Shown: one piece after another, positions 8,747 to 16,838 of the stretch
How positions within the stretch are numbered: the first letter of the stretch is position 1
How the letters are laid out: every line of letters begins with the position of its first letter
Assembly: GCA_964645155.1 (NCBI GenBank)
Contig: CAZYBG010000032.1
Location: 1 to 30,229 of the forward strand
Source: CAZYBG01 sp964645155
GTDB taxonomy: Bacteria; Pseudomonadota; Alphaproteobacteria; Rhodobacterales; Rhodobacteraceae
Length of the DNA: 30,229 nucleotides
Direction of reading: 5' to 3'
The notes under the pieces: generated by a model
Databases searched by the model: none
Told to the model about the DNA's origin: nothing
Seen by the model: the letters and a program-made list of their open reading frames with translations, nothing else
Made by a program: the position numbers and the translations under genes

Positions 8747-9118
8747 TCAGCGCCGGGCGCAGAGGCCGCTCGCCGCGGCGCGGGCCGGGCTGCAGACGTC
8801 GCGCCGGATGCACGAGACGCTCTCGATCACGCCGTCGCGGTGCAGCACGGTGATGATGTCGTCGGTCTCGATCGCGAGGAGCGCCGCCGACCCGTCCGGA
8901 CCGATCCCGGCGATGTCGTAGACGACGCCCTCGGTGCGTTCGATCGCGTCGAACGCGGCGAGCGGCCGGCCGGCGAGGACGGCGAGCGGGGCGCTGCCGT
9001 CCGGCCGGCACCAGAGGTGATCGGGCAGCCCCGCGCGCACCCCGGGCGGGGCGGCGCCGGATGCGGCGCAGGCGGCGAGGATCAGCGCCGCCGCCGCGGG
9101 GGTCCCGGTCGGTCGCAT
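8747..9118 (-). CDS. Putative lipoprotein of unknown function
   Basis: A 123-aa ORF. The N terminus looks like a short lipoprotein signal ending in a lipobox (ILAAC, cysteine 17), so the mature protein would be lipid-anchored in the envelope. The mature part has several Cys residues (about 37, 103, 109 and 120) that could form disulfides, and no motif I recognise. Its start is divergent from serS, about 114 bases away. It ends about 115 bases before yajC on the same strand. Codon use fits the neighbours, so I believe it is real, but give it no function. Confidence 0.6.
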   Translation of the reverse strand: MRPTGTPAAAALILAACAASGAAPPGVRAGLPDHLWCRPDGSAPLAVLAGRPLAAFDAIERTEGVVYDIAGIGPDGSAALLAIETDDIITVLHRDGVIESVSCIRRDVCSPARAAASGLCARR

Positions 9119-9232
9119 CGGCCCGAGGCTACCAGCCCGCGCCGGGCCGCGGCAACCGCGCCGGGGATGGAACTTTCCTTCGCCCGCCCTTTGGGGCATA
9201 TCCGGCACGCTCGCCGGCCGAGGGAGACCCCG

Positions 9233-10525
9233 ATGCACGACATCCGCCTGATCCGCGAGGCCCCGGAGGCCTTCGATGCCGAGCTTGCCCGCCGCGGGCA
9301 CCTGCCGATGTCGGAGGAGATCCTGCGGCTCGACGCGGCGCGGCGCGCGAAGATCCTCGCCGCCGAGACCGCGCAGGCCGAGCAGAACCGCGCCAGCAAG
9401 GAGGTCGGCGCCGCGAAGGCCGCCGGCCGCGAGACCGAATTCGACCGGCTGCGGGCGCTGGTGGCCGAGAAGAAGGCCGAGGTCGCGCGGCTCGAGGTCG
9501 AGGCGCGGGCCGATGACGAGCGGCTCCGCGGCCTGCTCCTCGGCCTGCCGAACACACCCCTGCCGGACGTGCCCGACGGCGCCGACGAGAGCGGCAACGT
9601 CGAGATCCGCCGCTGGGGCACGCCGCCGGCCTTCGGGTTCGCACCGCGCGAGCACTTCGAGATCGCCGGCGCGAAGGCGGGCCTCGACTTCGAGACGGCG
9701 GCGCGGCTGTCGGGCGCGCGCTTCGTGGTGCTGCGCGGCGCCGTGGCGCGCGTCCACCGCGCGCTCGCCCAGTTCATGCTCGACCTGCACACCACCGAGC
9801 ACGGGCTGACCGAGACGATCACCCCGGTCCTCGTCCGCGAGGAGGCGATGATCGGCACCAACCAGCTGCCGAAATTCGCCGAGGACAGCTATCAGACGAC
9901 GAACGGCTGGTGGCTGATCCCGACCTCGGAGGTGACGCTGACGAACACCGTGCGCGAGCAGATCGTCGACGAGGCCGACCTGCCGATCCGGCTGACGGCG
10001 CAGACCCAGTGCTTCCGCTCCGAGGCCGGCAGCGCCGGCAAGGACACCGCCGGGATGCTGCGCCAGCACCAGTTCGAGAAGGTCGAGATGGTGTCGATCA
10101 CCGCGCCCGAAACCGCGCTCGACGAACACGCGCGGATGACGCGCTGCGCCGAGGCGGTGCTGGAGCGGCTCGGCCTCGCCTACCGGACGGTCGTGCTCTG
10201 CACCGGCGACATGGGCTTCGGCGCCCGCAAGACGCACGACATCGAGGTCTGGCTGCCCGGCCAGGGCCGCTACCGCGAGATCAGCTCGGTCTCGGTCTGC
10301 GGCGACTTCCAGGCCCGGCGGATGAACGCGCGCTTCCGCCCGTCGGGCGGCGGCAAGCCGGAATTCGTCCACACGCTGAACGGCTCGGGCCTCGCGGTCG
10401 GCCGGACGCTGATCGCGGTGCTGGAGAACGGCCAGACCGCCGATGGCGCGGTCGACCTGCCCGCCGCGCTTGGCCCCTGGCTGGGCGGCCGGACACGGAT
10501 CACGCCCGATGGCGCGCTTGTCTGA
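9233..10525 (+). CDS. serS: Serine--tRNA ligase
   Basis: A 430-aa class II synthetase that charges tRNA-Ser with serine. The N-terminal coiled-coil arm that binds the tRNA spans about residues 30-100. Class II motif 2 is FRSEAGSAGKDTAGMLR (261-277) and motif 3 is NGSGLAVGRTLIAVLEN (383-399). TSEV (231-234) and SSVSVCGDFQARR (351-363) complete the seryl-adenylate pocket. ATG 9233 is preceded by AGGGAGA at suitable spacing. The frame is open further upstream, but the protein begins in the normal place. The neighbourhood with yajC-secDF is common in relatives. Confidence 0.97.
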   Translation: MHDIRLIREAPEAFDAELARRGHLPMSEEILRLDAARRAKILAAETAQAEQNRASKEVGAAKAAGRETEFDRLRALVAEKKAEVARLEVEARADDERLRGLLLGLPNTPLPDVPDGADESGNVEIRRWGTPPAFGFAPREHFEIAGAKAGLDFETAARLSGARFVVLRGAVARVHRALAQFMLDLHTTEHGLTETITPVLVREEAMIGTNQLPKFAEDSYQTTNGWWLIPTSEVTLTNTVREQIVDEADLPIRLTAQTQCFRSEAGSAGKDTAGMLRQHQFEKVEMVSITAPETALDEHARMTRCAEAVLERLGLAYRTVVLCTGDMGFGARKTHDIEVWLPGQGRYREISSVSVCGDFQARRMNARFRPSGGGKPEFVHTLNGSGLAVGRTLIAVLENGQTADGAVDLPAALGPWLGGRTRITPDGALV

Positions 10526-10542
10526 TCCGCGCCGCGCCGGCG

Positions 10543-10571
10543 TTGACGGCGCCCCGCCCGCCCGCGATAGT
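10543..10571 (+). promoter_or_regulatory. Candidate sigma-70 promoter for the FkbM/glycosyltransferase gene
   Basis: TTGACG (10543-10548), a 17-base spacer and GATAGT (10566-10571). This is five of six and four of six matches to consensus with ideal spacing. Transcription would begin near 10578, about 65 bases before the ATG at 10643. Confidence 0.5.
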
Positions 10572-10615
10572 GCCGCCGGCCGGCGCGGGCCGCGCACCGC
10601 CCCGGAGCGCGGCAG

Positions 10616-10637
10616 GACGAGGACGGGACGAGGACGG
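10616..10637 (+). repeat. Perfect 11-bp direct repeat duplicating a Shine-Dalgarno
   Basis: GACGAGGACGG occurs twice without a gap (10616-10626, 10627-10637). Each copy contains an AGGA core. The second lies eight bases before ATG 10643, the ideal distance; the first is a spare. Confidence 0.8.
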
Positions 10638-10642
10638 GCAGG

Positions 10643-12370
10643 ATGACGGCAGCCGGCACCGCCGCGGCCCTGGACGCGCTTCCCGCCTATGACGAGGTCA
10701 TCGACTGCCTCGGCATCCGCGTGCCGTTCGTTCCCGGCATCGTCACGCCGGCGATCGAGCGCCCGATGCGCAACAGCCGCTACGAGAAGGGCGAATGCCT
10801 CGCGCTCCGCGCGATGCTGCAGCCCGGCGACCGGGTGCTGGAGCTCGGCGCCGGCGTCGGGCTGCTCTCGACCGTCGCGGCGCTGGTGCCGGGTGTCGAG
10901 GCGGTGACGGCGGTCGAGGCCAATCCCGGCCTGATCCCGATGATCCGCGAGACGCACCGCCTGAACGGCGCTGCGCATGTCGATCTGCTGAATGCCGTCG
11001 TCACCGGCGGCGACGGCGCGGCGGCGACGCTGCCCTTCTATCTGCGGCACGACTTCTGGGCCTCTTCGATGGAACCGGCCTCGCGGCCCTACGAGGCGGT
11101 CGCCGAGGTGCCCTGCCTGGCCTTCGCGCCGCTTCTGGCCAGGACCCGCGCGACGGTGATCGTCTGCGACATCGAGGGGGCCGAGCTTGGCCTCTTCGCC
11201 GGGGCCGATCTATCGGGCGTCCGCGCGGTGGTGGTCGAACTGCACCCCAAGGTCTACGGCGACGACGGGCTGCGGCAGGTCGAGGCCGCGCTGATCGGCC
11301 AGGGGCTGCTGCGCCAGCCGGGCTTCGAGGGCTCGAGCGTCCAGCTCTTCGCCCGTCCGGCGCGCCTGCCGGCCGATGGCCGGCCCTGGCCGCCGGTCGA
11401 TCCGCGCGTGCTGATCGCGACCTGCATGAAGGACGAAGGCCCGTTCATCCTGGAATGGATCGCCTGGCACCGGGCGCTCGGCGTCACCGACTTCGTGATC
11501 TTCACCAACGACTGCACTGACGGCACCGACCGGCTGCTCGACCGGCTGGACGAGATCGGCGTGGTGCGCCACCTGCCGAACCCCGCGCTGGCGACCGGCA
11601 CGACCTATTTTCAGCCGGCCGCGCTCAAGTACCTGCCGCATCTGCGCCAGTTCCGCGACGCCGACTTCGTGATCTCGATGGACGTGGACGAGTTCGTCAA
11701 CATCCGCGTCGGCGCCGGGCGGCTCGCCGATCTCTTCGCGACGACGGGGCCGTTCGACGTGCTCTCGATGTTCGAGATCAACCACGGCAGCAACCGCCGC
11801 GAGGGCTACGAGCGCGGCTGGGTCACGGACCTGTTTCCGCTCCACGAGACCGAGCGGCCCGGCCAGCACAAGGGCGCCCGCGGGGTGAAGAGCATCGTGC
11901 GCACCGGCCCCGCCATCGCCGAGGTCCGCAACCACCGCCCCGACCTCGCCGAGGGGCGGCGGGCGGTGTGGCTCGACGGGTCGGGCCGGCCGCTCGCCGC
12001 GCTGGCCGAGGATCGCGGCCTGAACGGCACCGATTGCCGCGGCACCTACGACCTCGTCTCGCTCGACCACTTCCCGCTCCGCTCGCTCGACTCCTATCTG
12101 GTCAAGATGTTCCGCGGCGACGTGGTGATCGCCGGCAAGCGCGTGTCGAACCGCTACTGGCGGCTCCGCAACCGCAACGACGAGGCGACGGTGAGCTTCG
12201 CCCGGAACGCGGCCGCGGCGCGGGCCGAATACGACCGGCTTCTCGGCGACGCGGCGGTCGCCCGCCTGCACGATGCCGCCTGCGCGGCGCACGAGGCACG
12301 GATCGCCGACCTGCTGGCCCGGCCGGACTTCGCCGAACGCCGTGCCTGGGTGCTGGCCGAGGCCTGGTAG
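10643..12370 (+). CDS. FkbM methyltransferase / family 2 glycosyltransferase fusion
   Basis: A 575-aa two-domain enzyme. Residues about 50-235 are a FkbM-type SAM-dependent methyltransferase: glycine motif VLELGAGVGLL (65-75), acidic strand VEAN (91-94), and the FkbM signature CDIEGAE (175-181). Residues about 253-470 are a GT-A glycosyltransferase of the group often annotated glycosyltransferase family 2: TCMKDEGPFILEWIAWH (260-276), FTNDCTDGT, and a metal-binding DVDEF (347-351). No signal or membrane segment is evident. It probably modifies a surface polysaccharide or lipid, but donor and acceptor are unknown. It stands alone, convergent with the mur block, with its own promoter candidate upstream. 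Confidence 0.85.
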   Translation: MTAAGTAAALDALPAYDEVIDCLGIRVPFVPGIVTPAIERPMRNSRYEKGECLALRAMLQPGDRVLELGAGVGLLSTVAALVPGVEAVTAVEANPGLIPMIRETHRLNGAAHVDLLNAVVTGGDGAAATLPFYLRHDFWASSMEPASRPYEAVAEVPCLAFAPLLARTRATVIVCDIEGAELGLFAGADLSGVRAVVVELHPKVYGDDGLRQVEAALIGQGLLRQPGFEGSSVQLFARPARLPADGRPWPPVDPRVLIATCMKDEGPFILEWIAWHRALGVTDFVIFTNDCTDGTDRLLDRLDEIGVVRHLPNPALATGTTYFQPAALKYLPHLRQFRDADFVISMDVDEFVNIRVGAGRLADLFATTGPFDVLSMFEINHGSNRREGYERGWVTDLFPLHETERPGQHKGARGVKSIVRTGPAIAEVRNHRPDLAEGRRAVWLDGSGRPLAALAEDRGLNGTDCRGTYDLVSLDHFPLRSLDSYLVKMFRGDVVIAGKRVSNRYWRLRNRNDEATVSFARNAAAARAEYDRLLGDAAVARLHDAACAAHEARIADLLARPDFAERRAWVLAEAW

Positions 12371-12397
12371 CGCGCGCGCCAGCGCCCCAAGCTCTCC

Positions 12398-12649
12398 CTA
12401 GCCGCCGCGGAAGCGGGCGGCCACCCAGCGGCCGAGGAAGCGCACCGGCCAGCGCAGCACCGAGGCGGCCGCGGCGAGCACGAGGAGGCCCGCCACCGCG
12501 CCGTTCTGGTAGGTGACCCAGCCGAGGATCGGGATGCCGACCAGGATCAGCGCATAGGCCTGCGGCCAGTGGTTCCGCCGCGAGGGCAGGATCGCCACGA
12601 CGTTCGCCGCGATCCCCCAGAGGCAGGCGAGGACGAGCGAACCCATCAC
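12398..12649 (-). CDS. DUF2484 family membrane protein (copy 2)
   Basis: An 83-aa protein with about three hydrophobic segments. It shares a common plan with the gene just upstream: LxLACLWGIAANVVAILP at the start, YQNGAVAGLL in the middle, and a basic end. DUF2484 genes are typical companions of murC in Rhodobacterales; their role is unknown. It overlaps the upstream paralogue by four bases (ATGA type) and ends the wall-synthesis transcript, 27 bases from the convergent fusion gene. Confidence 0.8.
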   Translation of the reverse strand: MMGSLVLACLWGIAANVVAILPSRRNHWPQAYALILVGIPILGWVTYQNGAVAGLLVLAAAASVLRWPVRFLGRWVAARFRGG

Positions 12650-12921
12650 TCCTCCTGCCCGGCATCGGGCCGCGGCGGCGGCGTGTCGCGGCGCAGCGCG
12701 CGGCGGGCGAAGTAGATCAGCGGATTGCGGAACATCGAGGCGAAACCGGCGAGCGCGACGATCCCCCAGACGGCACCGTGCTGCCAGGCGATGAAGCCGA
12801 TCAGCAGCGGCGCGACCACCAGCAGCGCGATCCCCGGCGGGAACTGCGCCCGGAACGGCAGCAGCGCGACCACGGTCGCGGCGAGGACCCAGAGCGCGGC
12901 GAGGATCAGCGAGAGGCTCAT
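12646..12921 (-). CDS. DUF2484 family membrane protein (copy 1)
   Basis: A 91-aa protein. ATG 12921 lies 22 bases after the murC stop. Its layout is LILAALWVLAATVVALLP, then WQHGAVWGIVALAGFASMFRN, then a positively charged and proline-rich tail. It aligns along its whole length with the following gene, so the two are tandem duplicates. No catalytic motif is visible. I infer an accessory role near peptidoglycan synthesis only from its position. Confidence 0.82.
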   Translation of the reverse strand: MSLSLILAALWVLAATVVALLPFRAQFPPGIALLVVAPLLIGFIAWQHGAVWGIVALAGFASMFRNPLIYFARRALRRDTPPPRPDAGQEE

Positions 12922-12943
12922 CGGCCGCCCCCCGGCACCGGCG

Positions 12944-14362
12944 TCACGCAGCACGGCCCTGGAGCCGCGCGGGCAGCGCGTTCGCCCAGGTCGAGATGGT
13001 GCCGGCGCCGAGGCAGACGACGATGTCGCCCGGGCGCGCCTGTTCCCTGACCAGCCGCGCCAGATCGTCCTCGGAGAGGATCGCGCGGGCATGGCGGTGG
13101 CCATGGGCGATGAGGCCCTGCACCAGGTCGTCGCGGCTGGCGCCGGCGATCGGCTCCTCGCCCGCGGCGTAGACCTCGGCGATGGCCACCACGTCGGCGT
13201 CGTGGAAGCAGGTGCAGAACTGCTCGAACAGGCTCGACAGGCGGGTGTAGCGGTGCGGCTGGTGCACCGCGATGACCCGCGCGCCGGGCGTGTCGGCCAC
13301 CGTTTGGCGCGCCGCCTTCAGCACGGCGGCGATCTCGACCGGGTGGTGGCCGTAATCGTCGATGATCGTCACGCCGTTGACCTCGCCGACCCGGGTGAAG
13401 CGGCGGTTGACGCCGCCGAACGCCGCCAGCGCGGCGCGGATCTCGGCCAGCTTCATGCCGAGATGGCGCGCGACCGCCACCGCGGCCAGCGCGTTCGACA
13501 CGTTGTGGTCGCCCGGCATCGGCAGGGTGCAGCCCTCGATCACCCGGTCCTCGGCCTGCAGCGCGATGTCGAACTGCGCCATGCCCTTCACATAGCTCAG
13601 GTTCACCGCGCGCACGTCGGCCTGGGCGTTGAAGCCGAAGGTCACGACGCGCCGGTCGGTGATGCGCCCGACCAGCGCCTGCACCTCGGGGTGGTCGGTG
13701 CAGAGCACGGCCAGCCCGTAGAACGGGATGTTCGAGACGAAGTGGAGGAAGCCCTCGCGCAGCGCCTAGATCGTGCCCCAGTGCTCCATGTGCTCGGGGT
13801 CGATGTTGGTCACGATGGCGATGGTCGCGGGCAGGCGGTTGAACGTGCCGTCCGATTCGTCGGCCTCGACCACCATCCACTCGCCCTGTCCCACGCGGGC
13901 GTTCGAGCCGTAGGCATGGATCACGCCGCCGTTGACCACGGTCGGGTCGAAGCCGCCCTTGTCGAGCAGCGTCGCGACCATCGTCGTCGTCGTCGTCTTG
14001 CCATGCGTGCCGGCGACGGCGACGTTCGAGCGCAGCCGCATCAGTTCCGCCAGCATCTCGGCCCGCCGCACCACGGGCAGCTTCCTGCGGCGCGCCTCCT
14101 CGAGTTCGGGGTTGCCCTTGCGGATCGCCGACGAGATCACCACGACCTCGGCATCCTTCAGGTTCTCCGCCCGCTGCCCCTCGAAGATCTCGGCGCCCAT
14201 CTTCTCGAGCCGGTCGGTGATCTTCGAGCGCTTGCTGTCGGAGCCCTGCACCCGGTAGCCGAGGTTGATCAGCACCTCGGCGATGCCCGACATGCCGATC
14301 CCGCCGATCCCCACGAAGTGGATCGGCCCGAGTGTACCCGGAAGCTTCGTCGCCGCGCTCAT
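12944..14362 (-). pseudogene. murC: UDP-N-acetylmuramate--L-alanine ligase with in-frame amber codon
   Basis: MurC adds L-Ala to UDP-MurNAc, the first Mur ligase step in the cytoplasm. The full frame is 473 codons, the usual length. It has GIGGIGMSGIAEVL (about residues 15-28), the ATP loop GTHGKTTTTT (about 117-126), NIDPEHMEHWG near 190, then PGDHNVSNALAAVAVARH, YGHHPVE and HQPHRYTRL. Codon 199 (13766-13768) reads TAG where relatives have a sense codon (HWGTI-stop-ALREGF; GAG is one base away). Both halves are otherwise intact and in the same frame. As MurC is essential, a base error in this draft is likeliest. Alternatives are readthrough or two separately translated pieces (GTG at 13708). 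ATG 14362 overlaps the murG stop (ATGA). Confidence 0.9.
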
Positions 14363-15507
14363 CTCTGCCCTTTCGCCGTCGTTCCTGCCGCCGTTCCTGC
14401 CAATGCCTCGACCATCTCGACCAGACGTTCTGTCGCGTCCGGTTTGGCCAGCGCGAGCGCCGCATGCGCCATCTGCACCGCGCCCCTGGTGTTGCCGAGG
14501 ACGAGCTCTATCTGCCCTGCCAGCGCCGCCGGCTCAAGCTTCGATTCGGGGATCAGGATCGCCGCCCCGGCGTCGACCATCGCGCGGGCGTTCGCCGCCT
14601 GATGATCGGCGGCCGCCGCCGCGTAGGGCACCAGGATCGCCGGCCGGCCGATCACGGTGAGATCGGCGATCGTCGAGGCGCCGGCGCGGGCGACGACCAG
14701 CTGCGCCTCGGAGAAGCGCCGCGGCACATCGTTGAAGAAGGTTGCGACCTCGGCCGCGATGCCGGCTCCGGCATAGGCCGCCTCGACCCGCGCCACGTCC
14801 TCCGCGCGTGCCTGGTGGGCGATGCGCAGGTTGGCGCGCAGCGGCCCGGGCAGCGCCGCGATGGCCGCCGGCACGACGTCGGACAGGATGCGCGCGCCCT
14901 GGCTGCCGCCGATCACCACGAGGCTCATCGGGTAGTCGCCCGGCGGGATGTAGGGCGCGCCGGCCTTCGCCAGCACCGCGGCGCGCACCGGGTTGCCGGT
15001 ATCGACCACGGCGACCCCCGGCGGCGGCGCGGCAAGCGGGGTGCCCGCGGCGATCACCTCGACCCGGCCCTTTCGGGCGAAGGCCCGGTTCACCCGGCCG
15101 AGGACGCCGTTCTGTTCGTGGATCATCCGCGGCAGGTTGAGCAGGCGCGCGGCCGTCAGCGCCGGGATCGTCGGGTAGCCGCCGAAGCCAACGACGACCC
15201 AGGGCCGCGCGCGCCGCATCCGCAGCAGCGCCGCAGCGATCCCGCCGGCGATGCGGAACGGCGCCAGCGCCTTCGCCGCGACGCCGCCGCGCGCGAAGGT
15301 CGCCGAGGCGACCCTCTCGACCTGCACCACATGGGGAAAGCCGCCGGCATAGCGGGCGCCCCGCGCGTCGGTCGAGAGCGTCACCCGCCAGCCCTTGCGC
15401 ACCATCGCCTCGGCCAGCGCCTGGGCCGGGAACATGTGCCCGCCGGTGCCGCCCGCCGCGATCACGAGATGCGGCCCGGCCATCGGCCCACCCGTCGGCG
15501 CGCCCAT
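14359..15507 (-). CDS. murG: UDP-GlcNAc:lipid I transferase MurG
   Basis: A 382-aa peripheral membrane GT-B enzyme that converts lipid I to lipid II. Family motifs are AAGGTGGHMFPAQALAEAM near the N terminus, GFGGYPTIP, HEQNGVLGRVNRAFA, GGSQGARILSDVVP, and the donor-binding ARAGASTIADL...PYAAAADHQ region. ATG 15507 overlaps the ftsW stop (TGATG), which favours coupling. ATG 15483 would give 374 aa starting right at MAGPHLVIAAGG, closer to the usual N terminus, and is a fair alternative. Confidence 0.95.
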   Translation of the reverse strand: MGAPTGGPMAGPHLVIAAGGTGGHMFPAQALAEAMVRKGWRVTLSTDARGARYAGGFPHVVQVERVASATFARGGVAAKALAPFRIAGGIAAALLRMRRARPWVVVGFGGYPTIPALTAARLLNLPRMIHEQNGVLGRVNRAFARKGRVEVIAAGTPLAAPPPGVAVVDTGNPVRAAVLAKAGAPYIPPGDYPMSLVVIGGSQGARILSDVVPAAIAALPGPLRANLRIAHQARAEDVARVEAAYAGAGIAAEVATFFNDVPRRFSEAQLVVARAGASTIADLTVIGRPAILVPYAAAAADHQAANARAMVDAGAAILIPESKLEPAALAGQIELVLGNTRGAVQMAHAALALAKPDATERLVEMVEALAGTAAGTTAKGQR

Positions 15508-16676
15508 CACCGCGCCCGGCCGCGCCCGAAGGCATCGGCGATCTTGCCCTGCGGCCGCTGCCGGGTGAAGGCGAGCAGCATGCCGACAAGGATGCCCCCG
15601 GCGATCAGCGACGAGCCGCCGTAGCTGACGAAGGGCAGCGTCATGCCCTTGGCGGGCAGGAGCCGCACCGCGACGCCCATGTTGATGATCGCCTGCACTC
15701 CGAAGACGCAGGCGAGCCCGGTGCCGGCCAGCCGGATGAACGGATCGCGCTCGCGCATCAGCCGGGCGAGGGAGCGGATCACGACCGTGGCGAAGAGCGC
15801 GATGATGACCAGCACCAGCACCAGCCCGTATTCCTCGGCGGCGACGGCGATGATGAAGTCGGTATGCGCGTCGGGCAAGGACCACTTCACCTGCCCCTCG
15901 CCGATCCCGACGCCGAAGAACCCGCCTTCCTGGATCGCGTTGGTGGCGAAGCCGAGCTGCGTGCGGGGGTCGACCTCGGGCGCGAGAAAGCCGTCGATCC
16001 GGCGTGCGAAGTGCTCCGACGAGCTGTAGGCGAGCCAGCCGGCCCCCGCCGCCCCGCCGGCGAGCGTCAGGAGCAGCGTCATCGGCGCGCCGGCGACGAA
16101 GTAGATCACGCCCCAGGCGAAGAGGATCAGCGCCGCCTGCCCGAAATCGGGCTGGAAGGCGAGGAGCGCGGCCACCACGACGGCGATGACGAACGAGAAG
16201 AGCCGCCCGGGCGGGCCGTTAATCTCCTGCGCCGCGGCGATGAGCCAGGCGCAGAGCACGACGAAGACCGGCTTGAGAAACTCCGACGGCTGCACGCTGC
16301 CGAAGCCGAGCGAGTACCAGCGCGTCGCGCCCTTGCCGAAATCGGTGCCGAGGAACGGCAGCAGGAGCAGCGAGACGAAGACCACGCCGAAGCCGAGGAC
16401 GGCCAGCCGGCGCACCATGTCGGGCGACATCATCGAGGTGAGGATCATCGCGGCCAGCGCCATCACGCCGAAGACCACCTGGCGTTCGACGTAGTGGAAC
16501 GGGTCGAGGCCGTTGCGCTCGGCCAGCGGCACCGACGCGGCGAGGCCGAGGAGCAGGCCCACGCCGAACAGCGCGAAGACGGCCGTCATCGTCCACTTGT
16601 CGATCGTGCGCCACCAGCGCGGCAGGACCGGGTCACCGGCCTGCACGCGCACGCCACCGTGCACCATCTCTGTCAT
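15507..16676 (-). CDS. ftsW: Peptidoglycan glycosyltransferase FtsW
   Basis: A 389-aa SEDS polymerase acting at the division septum. It has about ten membrane segments and the SEDS landmarks GATRWYSLGFGSVQPSEF, FQPDFGQ, the long outer loop with PDAHTDFIIAVAAEEYGL, and PFVSYGGSSL near the C terminus. ATG 16676 has GAGG about eight bases upstream; the in-frame region before it lacks a ribosome-binding site. It leads the ftsW-murG-murC-DUF2484-DUF2484 run. murD and mraY, usual upstream neighbours in a dcw cluster, are absent. Confidence 0.94.
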   Translation of the reverse strand: MTEMVHGGVRVQAGDPVLPRWWRTIDKWTMTAVFALFGVGLLLGLAASVPLAERNGLDPFHYVERQVVFGVMALAAMILTSMMSPDMVRRLAVLGFGVVFVSLLLLPFLGTDFGKGATRWYSLGFGSVQPSEFLKPVFVVLCAWLIAAAQEINGPPGRLFSFVIAVVVAALLAFQPDFGQAALILFAWGVIYFVAGAPMTLLLTLAGGAAGAGWLAYSSSEHFARRIDGFLAPEVDPRTQLGFATNAIQEGGFFGVGIGEGQVKWSLPDAHTDFIIAVAAEEYGLVLVLVIIALFATVVIRSLARLMRERDPFIRLAGTGLACVFGVQAIINMGVAVRLLPAKGMTLPFVSYGGSSLIAGGILVGMLLAFTRQRPQGKIADAFGRGRAR

Positions 16677-16773
16677 GGTTACTGCCTCGTCTGCCTCGTT
16701 CCGCCCGGGTTCGCCCCGGATCTGGCGGAAAGAGTAGCCAATCCACGGCCTTGGCGCCAGCGGAAGTTCGCGG

Positions 16774-16815
16774 TTGCACACGGGTGCAATATATGATTGA
16801 TTGTTTATATAGAAT
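16774..16815. promoter_or_regulatory. AT-rich promoter/operator patch between ftsW and the arsR locus
   Basis: This is the most AT-rich stretch of the window. It opens with a perfect inverted repeat, TTGCAC-ACGG-GTGCAA (16774-16789), followed by TATAT...ATATA arms and TAGAAT (16810-16815), five of six to a -10 box. A start near 16821 would give a short leader ending in the Shine-Dalgarno of the 72-codon ORF. It is likely an operator for the local ArsR protein; this is inference. Confidence 0.55.
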
Positions 16816-16838
16816 GACGGTCACTTTCAGGAGCCCGC

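Noticed and set aside
8747..11050. A 767-codon open frame on the minus strand opposite serS
   Set aside because: It is the antisense shadow of serS and part of the next gene. Only its last 124 codons, from ATG 9118, look like a real lipoprotein gene.
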